From Paralichthys olivaceus (lineage: Eukaryota; Chordata; Actinopteri; Pleuronectiformes; Paralichthyidae), in the NCBI RefSeq assembly GCF_024713975.1, contig NC_091110.1:3049001-3113000 (forward strand): DNA of 64,000 bases, written 5' to 3'. This document shows positions 54,601-64,000 of the stretch, in pieces. The position numbers and the translations under genes are program-made. The notes below the pieces were generated by a model. That model saw nothing but the letters and a program-made list of their open reading frames with translations. It made no database searches and was not told the DNA's origin. Position 1 is the first letter of the stretch; every line of letters begins with the position of its first letter.

Positions 54601-57600
54601 TGCGTTTCTCTTCTTATAATTAGAGGACCTGTGATGCAGCGTTACCTGAAGTCAGATATTAATGAGATGCACTAAATTATCAACTGTATGTAAAAGCTGT
54701 AGCACCTCAGAACTGAGCTTGTTTGATATTGCTGGAGATTTAGACATCGTTCAAAATGTTCAGCCTGTTCTCTGACGAGCGAGGACACGTCAAGGTTATC
54801 AGTCAATGTAAATATTGATCCGGAGTGACGGGGCCCCCGATCGATCCACGCCTCCCTGAACAGTCAACAGATGCCATGTCCTGTTGTCGCCTATAGATCA
54901 GCTCCGCACTGTGGACGTTGATCACTAAACACACTCTGATGCAAAATGCTGTTTTATTGTATGATCTTTCTATAGAACAACAAACCTGCTCAAAAACTGA
55001 ACACAAGATCACACAGCACATTTCAGATTAGAGTAACGACCATCATCATTAAAATCTTCATGTTTTTTTTGCGCTGGGCGGCCACAAAACTTTATTTTCA
55101 GTATAGATTAATATGCTGATTATTTTATCCATTTATCAAACAACCGATTAGTCTAGAAGAGTAAAAAATGTGGAAACAACATGCATATCATTAAATCTTT
55201 TTGATGGGTGCTGGAAATATCATAGAACGTTTGAAGAAATTAAAATCTGCTCATTTAGAAGCTCCTGTTAGAGGATTTATATTCTGCCCTGTATTGTGGA
55301 CAAACTGGCATCATCAATTATCTGTCAATCGACTTATCAAAAGGGCATAGAGACAGAGAGAGAGAGAGAGGAAAATAGCCCCCAACCGGGACAAGAGGCC
55401 TCAAAAAGTGAAAGAAAAAGATGAGGGGGGACTTTGACTTGAGTCCTGTGGAGGGATTCTGTCCTAATAAAGTCTGTAAGTAGATCTATAGAGTAAATGA
55501 GTCCTTGCCAAGGTTAGCAGGACAGAGTATGAGTTTATGCCGAGGATGGCATATGAGGAAAAGTGCATGAGTGAATAGCTGCAGCTGCTTCCAGCCCAGA
55601 AGCCAAGTGACGGTGAGATAAGACCTGACTGCATCTGTATTGAAAGGGATAGTACACCGAAGTAGCTCATATACTGAAAACTGCTTAGGGATCAAATGAG
55701 TGGTTCAGTGAGAAACAGTGTAGTTGGCCCACCTAGTGATAATACCTCACTTGTTCCTAAACAAGTGGTTTGCACCTCCTGAATCCCCCACACTGGTTTT
55801 ATAGAGAGCCCACAAACACGCCCAGTTCCCTCACTCTGATGCAAATCAAACCCTGACTGACAGTTCAAGTGTGAGTTTCATCAGACCTGGGGTGAACTGG
55901 CCCGGCTGCATCATGAGCAGGACAACAAAGATGCGAGCAGTTCATTTCTAATAATGATGTTTGATCTGAGATAATATTGCATAGGAACAGCTCTTTCATT
56001 CTGGTTTCTTTCTTTTAAATTTACTTTTACATGTAATAACAGCAGCTAGTTTGAATTTGTTTAACAAAGCTTTTGTGTCGAGAGCAGATAAACTTTTATT
56101 TCACTTTAGAAACCTCCTTTTTATTAAATTGTCTGCTCATAATTTAATATTAAATAGCTGATGTTTGTGTTCATATATTTGAGTGTGTGTGATTATTTAT
56201 CGATATCTGTTTATATGTATACGTTCATTTAACCAACGCTGTGTTCTTTTGTTGTTTAATTTTTTCTCTGTTTCACTTTATTGATACATTTGTTTTCACA
56301 TCTGACTTTTGAAAACTATTTTTTTGTAGTTTATAGTTAAGCTTAAATAAATTGCATTAGTATTCATGTTTTGTATAAACAAACTAGTGGGTGATCCACT
56401 GGTTATCTGTTTTGCAGAATTTGGAAAAAAGTTGTACAAAAATAATTACACCTAAGCTCAGCAGATGAGACTTCGATATCAACATGTTAATGCTAACATT
56501 AGCCTGTGTTCAGGGTGTGGAAATAACTGGAAAAACATCTATTTAAATATTGTATTTAATTTGTTTGAGGTTCATGTAATGCATGAGAAATGTTCCACCA
56601 ATCAAATTGAACAGACAAGTTTGTTTCCAGCCTTTTTGGCATCTAGTCAGTAAAAAGAGTTCGAATCCTCTAATGTTGCCTCAAAGAAACTCAAGTAAAA
56701 GAGGGAACGTTCTTTGTTGGTTTAGAAGGTCGCACCTGTAGAAAACAACACGACGGAACATGATCCTGCACTTGTTCTAAAGGCCGAGTTAGAACACAAT
56801 GAAATAAAAGTAAACAACTTGACAGGCGATACCCTAACTCTCAACGTCTCTCCACTGAAACCCATGGAAACACATGGGAACAGGTTTGTGTGTTTTTGTG
56901 AGTCGATTCAGAGCGAGCCTGAGGCTTTAACCCCCCCCCCCCCCCCCGTGGCACCTGAACCATTTTGAATAGTGACAGCCAATACGCAGCCTTTGTTGAG
57001 TTTGTTTCAGGTGAAAGTCAGCTGTTGTGTTCGTGCCCATCAACTCAGGTTTCTCATTTTTGAAAAGCTTTCAAACCAGAAATGCTCAAAATGTAAAAGC
57101 ACAAACTTCAACTGATCTCTGATCGTTAGTCCTGAGTCATCGAAGCTTCAGCAGCATTTCACTGCTGCAGCTACCCAAGCTGCTTTCAACCACAGTTTAG
57201 TCCAGTGGTTTCCAACCTAGGGTTCCAGGCCCTCCAAAGGGACACAAGAGAAATACGGGACACGAGTTAATTAATTGGAGGGGAATGAAGAAAAAAATAA
57301 AAAATCTTTTTTGTGTGTCCCCGGCTGGACACTGATTTTCTTTAAGAGGCCACAGCTCAAAAAGAAAAAAATGTGAAGCATGAGTTTTATCTCCAGAAAT
57401 GTGTGTTATTCATATGTTTTTAAAATGTTACATCTAAATCTGAGAGGTAACTATAGTTAAACGTAGTGGTTTAAGAAGAAAATGTTTTCCTGTAAAACAT
57501 CGTATGAGAAGTATATGTGCAATACTTCAGTCAATTTTTTTATTTGCATTAGACAAAATATTTACAAGCCTAAAAGTTTTGACAACAGTGGTTAAGCTAA

Positions 57601-57828
57601 ACAGTTCTAAAAGTATCATTTATCTTTTATCTCTATGTATTCACCCCTGTCCGATAGTTTGTCAGTTCGTTTTAAGAAAGTTTACCCAAAAACTGATTTC
57701 CATGAAACTTGGTGGAAGGATGTGGTAATGATTAGGAAAGAACCTGTCAAAGGGCAAATCTGGGAATTTGTTTCCACTGTCTTTGACAACACAGAGTACA
57801 TGCTTAATACCAAGTCTGTCCAGGGTTC

Positions 57829-57907
<79 letters not shown>

Positions 57908-58891
57908 TGGCGGTCTGTAGGTCTCACCTCTGAGCCAGCGGAGGAGGTAGTGGTCGTGCTGTGCAGGCAGGTTGGGGAGGATGTCCTGGATCCTCCCACG
58001 AAACTGGAGGAAGAGAATAAGAAGGAATTGAAAGTTATATCTTTGGATGTTTTCACTTTGATTTCAAAATCATCATTTAATAATCTAAAGCTCTACACTT
58101 TGGGAAATATTTGCTTTTTGCAGAGAGTAAAATAAGAAGAGCGATACTTTAGGACTGTCATGATATAAGATTTTCAACATGTGACTATCTCGGCTAGAAG
58201 AATTCACAATAACAATACTATTCCAGGTAATGTTTACGATGCTGTAGCGTGAACCAGATAGTTAACGCATCTCAGCAGAAACAAATAAAATATATCTGAG
58301 ATGGGCTCCAATAACATAATGTCAAAATGTAATTTTTTGTATGAAACTAATTAACCATAAATATCTCTCTTAATGTGATGAAGTGATGTGACTGTGATAT
58401 AGAGTGAATTATATTCAGTTTTGTTCGAATCTTTTCTTCTGTTTTAGTTTAAGAGGTTGGATCCATGATCTTCATGTCAGTCATCTGTTTAGTGTGTTGT
58501 ATTTTATAATCTTTGTGTTTTTTTATTGGAGATTTTTAAACATAGGTGATTCCCTCTGAAAAGCAGTAAGTAACAACATCAAGTTGTATAAAACATAATT
58601 ATACTCAACTTGCAAGTGCAAGTACCTGAAACCCGAGTAATTCCAGCACTATGGATACGAGTCAAGAAAACTCAAACTTAACACAATGTTACTATGGACA
58701 CACAACAGTCACTGGTTCATAATAAGTGATAACAAAACAAAAGCAACCAGCAGAGCTCAAAGTAAAACCAATCGAATCTCACAAATCACAGATACAGACT
58801 CAGTCCTCCTGGATAGAATAATATTGATGATCAATACCTCTGTTAAGATTACCGCCTGTCCCGGGCTCAAGTCTCCCACTCGTCCACTCAT
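49975..58891 (-). CDS. sec14l2: SEC14-like lipid-binding protein 2 family (CRAL-TRIO + GOLD)
   Basis: Twelve exons, high to low: 58891-58838, 58003-57928, 54507-54464, 53022-52960, 52869-52681, 52597-52502, 52415-52355, 52242-52159, 51208-51102, 51001-50862, 50461-50292, 50108-49975. All are GT-AG, total 1,218 nt, 405 aa; human SEC14L2 is about 403. The N terminus [10 protein letters not shown] is the SEC14L2/3/4 signature. The CRAL-TRIO N region is residues 1-60 ([21 protein letters not shown]). The Sec14 lipid pocket is about 76-245 ([46 protein letters not shown]). The GOLD domain is about 255-385 ([20 protein letters not shown]). There is no signal peptide or membrane segment, so it should be cytosolic. 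Mammalian SEC14L2 (supernatant protein factor, tocopherol-associated protein) binds hydrophobic lipids and stimulates squalene epoxidation; that is family knowledge. Fish carry their own members of this clade, so the symbol marks the subfamily, not proven orthology. A TTTATT (AATAAA on minus) at 48977-48982 is one possible poly(A) signal. Confidence 0.92.
51600..51662 (+). repeat. (TC)n-(AC)n microsatellite in sec14l2-like intron 8
   Basis: CTCTCT units followed by ACACAC units between the exons at 52159 and 51208. Confidence 0.85.
53746..54290 (+). mobile_element. older hAT-like MITE, split by a nested element
   Basis: The left part (CCAATGGCTCCTAACCTTGG, GGCCCCTGCAAAGGGTC) and the right part from 54172 (CCAGAGGGGTCCTGAGATGA, AAAGTTCTGCTACATGA) are consecutive pieces of one fish repeat. 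A related copy begins at 57195 (CAGTGGTTTCCAACCTAGGG). In sec14l2-like intron 3. Confidence 0.6.
53797..54171 (+). mobile_element. nested MITE with long terminal inverted repeats
   Basis: The left end CTGTTCAGAC...TTAACATC...GATCACAAGTGGACAGC is matched in reverse by GCTGTCCACTTGTGATCAC...GATGTTAA...GTCTGAACAG at the right end. The arms are about 55 bp with some mismatches. About 375 bp with no ORF. Confidence 0.75.
57195..57410 (+). mobile_element. fragment of the same older MITE family as 53746
   Basis: CAGTGGTTTCCAACCTAGGG then GGCCCTCCAAAGGGACACAAG and GTTAATTAATTGGAGGGGAA parallels the split element at 53746/54172. The right end is not clear. In sec14l2-like intron 2. Confidence 0.5.
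57832..57902 (+). repeat. (TG)n microsatellite just inside the intron after sec14l2-like exon 2
   Basis: About 35 TG units. On the transcript it is a CA repeat beginning about 26 nt after the 5' splice site at 57927. Likely highly length-polymorphic. Confidence 0.9.
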
Positions 58892-59048
58892 GTTTCAGCT
58901 GAAGCTTTGCTCTGACAGAGGCTGAGTCTGTGAATGAGCTGCAGTGGAGGGAAGTGGAGGTAGAGTAGTGAACCCCCCCCCCCTCCACCCGACCCAAACA
59001 CACACACACACACACACAGTTTTTGCTAAAGGCTGTGGATTGCGACAC

Positions 59049-59055
59049 TGACTCA
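59049..59055. promoter_or_regulatory. AP-1-type site upstream of the sec14l2-like gene
   Basis: TGACTCA lies about 160 bp upstream of the ATG at 58891. It is a perfect AP-1 heptamer. Without a mapped transcription start it is only a candidate. Confidence 0.3.
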
Positions 59056-59744
59056 GTCGCCCCATGTCTCCTCGTCAGAGATAAGCAGTGGCAGAAGTAA
59101 CAAGGGAACCCAGGCTGCTGGCATGTTTAATGATTTTTCACTTCTCATTAATGCTAAGGGGGACTCAAAGTGTTAAATAGGAATTAAGTTGCAATTATAA
59201 CTCATGCATTAAAGTAAAATCATACACATTTCATATATAACTGGATTGTACAGTAATTATTGTTGCATTAGTGACTATCACTTCAATGTAACAGCTGGTA
59301 AAAGTCGGGATTATTATAATTATAATAAGGTTTATCTGAATCTGTAACAAATGCTTTATTTATAGATTGTTTTGCATCAAGTCAACTTATTCATTCAAGT
59401 TATTTATAAAATGCAACCTGTCCCTGTGAAATGGAATAGAGTACCTTTAGTACAGTTACTGTACAGTTCAACCTTTAGGTTACGTTGAATTACAGTATTT
59501 CAATAAAGGAAAGATTACAACAACATTTTTCATAAAACTTATTTTATTCTTTAAATACACAAGCTCTTCAGAAACTGATTAGGACCCAGATACCAGGTTC
59601 ACCAAAAATAAAGCTGGTGCTTATGAATAAATAGATGATTTACACATTACAACACTTTAGAAATAATCATAAAGCATAAAAGTACTTCTTATTAAGTAAG
59701 AAATAATATTAATATACCTTCCAAAATATAAGTGACCTGATCGT

Positions 59745-59856
59745 GAATATGAAAGGAGAGAAAAAAGAAAATCAAACCTTAGAATATGAAAGGAGAGAAA
59801 AAAAGAAAATCAAACCTTAGAATAATAAAGGAGAAAAAAAAAATAATCAAACCTCG
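59745..59856 (+). repeat. minisatellite, three copies of a 37-38-bp unit
   Basis: Units start GAATATGAAAGGAGAG at 59745 and 59782 and GAATAATAAAGGAG at 59820, each ending in ATCAAACC. The first two are almost identical; the third is diverged. Confidence 0.85.
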
Positions 59857-61608
59857 AGAAGGATTTTCTAAAATGAATCATCCTGTTTCCAATGCTCCAA
59901 AGTTCAACTGATGAATACAAAGTGGTTTGTCGAGATAAATCAGCTGTCCACAAACTGTCCTCTCAGTCTTCAGCTCATTTGCACAGAAAGTGAAACATGT
60001 TAAGTTTCCCCAAATTAAACTTTTTATTAAGCATTAACCCACCCTTGCCACATGGAGAAATTCTAACGTGTTCAAATATTAGTTAAAACTGTGATGTGAT
60101 CCACTTTCAGTCTATCCAATACTCAGTCAGATGTTTCCGTCTGGACAAGAGGTAAAACAACCAACAAACTTCAACCAACAATAATGGTGATGACGTTTTG
60201 GCCTTTTAGTATGTTGATATCTTGTGTGGTTGCGGGTGATTGAGTTGGCATTTAACTCATTCAGCTCAACATGTTTACCCAGATTCAATTAAAAGTCAGT
60301 CACAAACCGGGCAAAATCAAACAAGAGTCTTCCTGTGAGGATTAAAAGAATATCTGCGTTGAACTTTTACCTGCTCTGTCCAAACATACTGATAACGACA
60401 GACGTCCCTGCTGACCAGAGGGACTCAACTGCCTGTCAACTCAAGTAATTAAATAAGCCTATTAACAAGTTAACGTGGAAGTTTACGAATCAGAAAGACG
60501 ACTCCTCCTGGGATACATGTCACATTCACCTGTGTCACGTAAGGAACATACTGAATAATGCGTTAATGAGCATGTATGTGTTGGCTACCTTATGTAAAAA
60601 ATAAAAGACTTGTAGAACAGATCAAAGCCACCTTTGTTTGGCAGACATCTTTACCTCCACATTCGTCTCAAACTCAAGCTTTCTGCATTGCATTTTGGGA
60701 ATTTATATTTTCCACCTTAAGCCAAAACAATATATTTTATTTGTTTAATATTCCAGGGTGTCTTTTTTTTCTCTCATTGCTACACAAACTGCAAAATTAA
60801 TTTGGCCTACATCCTATCAAAAATATTCTTCTAGTCTTTTTTAAAACTTTTATACCAATGATTCCAAAAATAACTCTTCAATATTAAAAAACAAAACAAA
60901 ACGATACAATCTTTATGCATACAGTATATGTTATACATATGTATGTGTTGGGACAAAGCTGACTGTGAAGTTCCTGACTGAAAAGTAAGACGACGTATGA
61001 AACTGGAGAGCCTCACTTGGGGTAATGTGGACAAAGCTTCTTCAAACTAATCGGGTTGTGTTTGTTTTAACAGAGATGTTACGTTCTCTGCCCTCTTATT
61101 TTCTGACGTTTTTAAGGGTATTCATTAACCACTCTACCTTCCTGTAACCACAGCACTTGTTTGAGGACATTGGCAGTTCTGAGCAAGCTTTACATAATGA
61201 GGGAGAGATGAGAAGCTGGTGAAGAAAGGAGTACCCGCTTCAAAACCTGCTCACAACCAATACTGCGACACCCAGTCACTGACAAACCTCAGCGCCATCT
61301 CCTGTTCTAATGGATCTAAAGTGGCTCGAAGCTGCTCTGGAGATGCACTGAATTCATCTAAAATACAAAACCAATGCAACGCTTTTCACTGCTCGGTGAA
61401 ATACTTTGTGAATAGAAAGTTCCTGCTCCAATCAGCACCTGAGAAGACCACTGCTGAGTTCAGAGCACCTATGACGAGTCAACAACACTCTCACTTTTGT
61501 GACATAAATATGAAGCTGTGATGGTTAGCTCAGCTCTGCAGATTGGAAGATTGGATCATAAGGGAAACTGCTAGCCTGGCTCCAAAGGTAATGCAATAAT
61601 TAATAACA

Positions 61609-61650
61609 TGGTTTAGTTTAGTTACTAAACATGGTTTAGTTTAGTTACTA
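61609..61650 (+). repeat. two-copy tandem repeat
   Basis: ACATGGTTTAGTTTAGTTAC is repeated twice in direct succession. Confidence 0.8.
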
Positions 61651-61717
61651 TAAAACCAAGATGTTAAAACCACAACCATCTGATGATGTGAACAAATTGA
61701 CATAGATAGATTGTTTT

Positions 61718-61745
61718 TGATTTGATTTGATTTGATTTGATTTGT
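61718..61745 (+). repeat. (TTTGA)n pentanucleotide microsatellite
   Basis: About five units of TTTGA/TTTGT in succession in non-coding upstream DNA. Confidence 0.75.
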
Positions 61746-62469
61746 TTTGCCTTTAGACAGAACCAGGCTTGTTTCCAGTCTCCAGTGCCTTTCCAGTCAT
61801 TGTCTTGAGCTTGACCAAACCTGCCTCTTGGCCATAGCAGCAGCCTCTGTCTTTACATTTAGCTACTGAAAGGGATAAAGCAATATTTACCGAAGCTATT
61901 TCTAAACTCTAGATTTGAAGGTTTGAGATGAGAAGGTTTGAGATGACTTGCAAAATAAGAGCCATAAAACGTGAAGTTAAGATCACAGAGGAAGAGGAGA
62001 TCTCCTGAAGTAAAGAAAATCATTGGAATTTGACCTTGAACTGCTAAATAGTGGTGAGTGATGAAAGGCGACGCTGCTGCTCATAAACCATCAGCTTAAG
62101 TTCAAATGTTAAGACAGTCAAAGTAAAACAGCAGCCTCCTAAATAACGATAAAAATGTAGGCTGGTTTCATCCAGGACAGGATGGAGACTTGTCTCATTC
62201 AATTCTCTTAATGGCCGAAACTCCAGCATAAACCAGTCACATTCAAGTTTTAAGCAAAGTCATTTGTGGATGCTGTGGAAGCTCTTAACGGCCGAGTTCC
62301 CCTGCAGGTGGCCTGGACACATTCACCCTCTTGTGGTGAGTGGGTGGTGGTAGACTCCAGCAGGGCCCTCATGTCATAAACTGGTGATTTGACAGAATGA
62401 ACGGCATTAAATGTGTGAAATTATCTTAGTTACATGTACTTTGCTCCCAAAACACAGGCTGACTTGTGC

Positions 62470-63125
62470 CTTCTAGAGTCTGCAAGATTAGAACAGGAGG
62501 TAGAGCCTTCAGCTACCAGGCTCCTCTCCTGAGGAACCAGCTCCCACTCTGGCTTCAGGAGGCAGACACCATCTCTACATTGAAGGTTAAACTAAAAACG
62601 TTCCTTTCTGATAAAGCCTATAGTTAGTTCTGGATCAGGTGAGTCCTGAACCATCCCTTAGTTATGCTGCTATAGATCTAGACTTCTGGGGGAACTCCCA
62701 TCATGCACTGAGTACTTCTCTCTCTCCCTCTCTCTGTCTCGCTACCCCCACCATTCGATTTTAATACGTCACTAACTTTATTGCTGCTATCATTAATAAC
62801 ATCTTTACATCTATAACTATCACTTATTGTTTTCATAACAACTAGTCTGTCAGAGCTGATGACATGATGGTTACACAACTGTTCCTGGTCTATCTCTCCT
62901 CTCTTGCCCATATTTCTGCTCACCCTTACTGGTGGAGGCAGATGGCTGCCCAGATAGTGTCTGGAGGTTTCTTCCAGTTAATGAAGAGTTTTTCTCTCCA
63001 CAGTCTCCAAAGTGCTTGCTCATTGAGGGAACTGTTGGGTAATTTTCAAAGGTCTTCGACCATACTTTGTAAAGTGCCTTGAGATAATGTATATTATGAT
63101 TTGGCGCTATACAAATACAATTGAA
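62470..63125 (+). mobile_element. LINE 3' fragment: end of ORF2 plus 3' UTR
   Basis: 62500-62625 encodes the same ending as the element at 2100 (PLLRNQLPLW-like, then LKTFLSDKAYS-like). A 3' UTR follows (GATGACATGATGGTTACAC, GAGGCAGATGGCTGCCCAG, AGTGCCTTGAGATAATGTA, TTGGCGCTATACAAATACAA). It gives the complete 3' architecture of the family whose tails are at 237-761 and 1195-1345. Confidence 0.75.
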
Positions 63126-63396
63126 ATACAGTTTGTCTTAAAAATTAAGACACCTTTATATATAATTTGGAGTAAGTTACTGATATCCACCAAAATAAAC
63201 TTCATGCCTGTATCGATATATTTTCTTATTGTTCTCGTTCCCCTGTAAATATGGCTGCTGATGCTGCTGTGTTTGTTATGCTCATTTCTGACAACACAAC
63301 TTAAAAGTATGAAATATTTCTATTTTGATTTTTGGGTGACATGTTTGTTAAAGAAACTTGCCCACAGCACTACCCAAAAAGGAAGGCTACGGCAAA

Positions 63397-63432
63397 AACA
63401 AACAAACAAACAAACAATCAAACAAACAAACA
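63397..63432 (+). repeat. (CAAA)n microsatellite
   Basis: About nine CAAA units with one CAAT interruption, in non-coding DNA. Confidence 0.85.
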
Positions 63433-64000
63433 GGGTCGTTCCACAAGAAAGTTCAATTTGGAGATTTGGTATCTAATAACCCTTCAAACTGATTGATTTC
63501 CTACTTAATCTGGACTTTGTGGGTCGAATTTCATGTTGAGCTGGCACGTGAGACACCTCAAGGTAAAAAGTCAGAAGTTTGGAAAAGAACATAAAAAGCT
63601 CTGTGCAATATCATTATAAACCAGCATATGAAATGACAGTAGTTTCAGAGGACATGAGGTTGCATTTCTTTTCATCCCTGTGCAGCACTTTCTTATTTTA
63701 GAACGGCTACAGCTACAAATGTGAAGTGGCTATAGAGTAGCACCTGATCACATGGAGTAGTGAATACTGCAGTCAGTAACATCCCTCACTTTAATATCAC
63801 CATTTCATTCAATATGCCCATATTAAAAAATAATAAATGAGACATTTCGATAGAGTGTCTGTGGGAAACATTCACTGAGGTGCTCCGAGCTGACGGAGGC
63901 CAGCGGGGAGCCTGAAAGGCAGATCCGAGGAAAGCAGTTGGAATTGTTTGGTTGTATTTGGTCGTGTTGTCGCATCTCTTGTTTAGTGTTTGGCTTCTTG

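Larger units (their letters stand above)
58892..64000. other. upstream flank of the sec14l2-like gene
   Basis: Immediately upstream are a poly-C run (about 58973), a CA run and the AP-1-type site. The rest is AT-rich, with tandem repeats (59745-59856, 61609-61650, 61718-61745) and a LINE 3' fragment (62470-63125). I find no spliced coding pattern. The sequence near 59530-59560 has AATAAA-like signals on the minus strand and could be the 3' end of another gene to the right, but no coding exon supports that. Confidence 0.5.

Noticed and set aside
61219..61521. 100-codon plus-strand open frame
   Set aside because: No recognisable domain, no splice or promoter context, AT-rich surroundings; it is compatible with chance.
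63840..63950. Possible minus-strand exon after CTTTCAG near 63935
   Set aside because: The acceptor-like CTTTCAG and short open stretch (SPLASVSSEHLSE) are suggestive, but there is no donor, homology or partner exon in the window.

Overview
This is a vertebrate nuclear segment, almost certainly from a ray-finned teleost fish and probably a percomorph. The reasons are split genes with GT-AG introns, long CA/TG microsatellites, fish-type LINE 3' ends and MITEs, and three genes whose conceptual products align along their length with vertebrate families recalled from memory. No bacterial, viral or CRISPR-like system is present. The species assignment is inference.

Three genes lie head to tail on the minus strand. 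From right to left: (1) a SEC14L2-like lipid-transfer protein gene, CDS 58891 down to 49975, 12 exons, 405 codons before the stop; (2) cnnm4, CDS 46665 down to 24794, 7 constitutive exons plus a candidate in-frame cassette exon, 916 or 937 aa (946 with a second acceptor); (3) cnnm3, CDS 17862 down to 8768, 10 exons, 745 aa. I built each exon chain by hand from splice sites. In all three the exon lengths sum to a multiple of three and the phases agree at every junction. cnnm4 directly upstream of cnnm3 in the same orientation matches the CNNM4-CNNM3 pair on human chromosome 2. The SEC14L neighbour is not part of that human block as far as I recall.

cnnm4 and cnnm3 encode membrane proteins of magnesium homeostasis with an extracellular N-terminal domain, a DUF21 transmembrane region, a CBS pair and a cyclic-nucleotide-binding-homology (CNBH) domain. 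From the CBS pair through the start of the variable tail they share intron positions and mostly exon lengths (144, 170 and 97 nt). Upstream, cnnm4 carries everything in one 1,480-nt exon, whereas cnnm3 has three extra introns and a strongly diverged DUF21 core. The SEC14L2-like protein is cytosolic (CRAL-TRIO plus GOLD), with no evident functional link to its neighbours.

The rest is introns, UTR and repeats. Positions 1-5000 hold a tangle of LINE 3' ends, an RT fragment and a nearly identical 170-bp duplication that preserves the empty site of a LINE insertion. Introns carry several MITEs, one nested in another, and dinucleotide repeats abut three 5' splice sites. The most interesting observations are the candidate cnnm4 cassette exon, the dated LINE insertion, the TTAA-flanked MITE family, the promoter-proximal CRE and M-box/YY1 sites, and the divergence of the cnnm3 transporter core.
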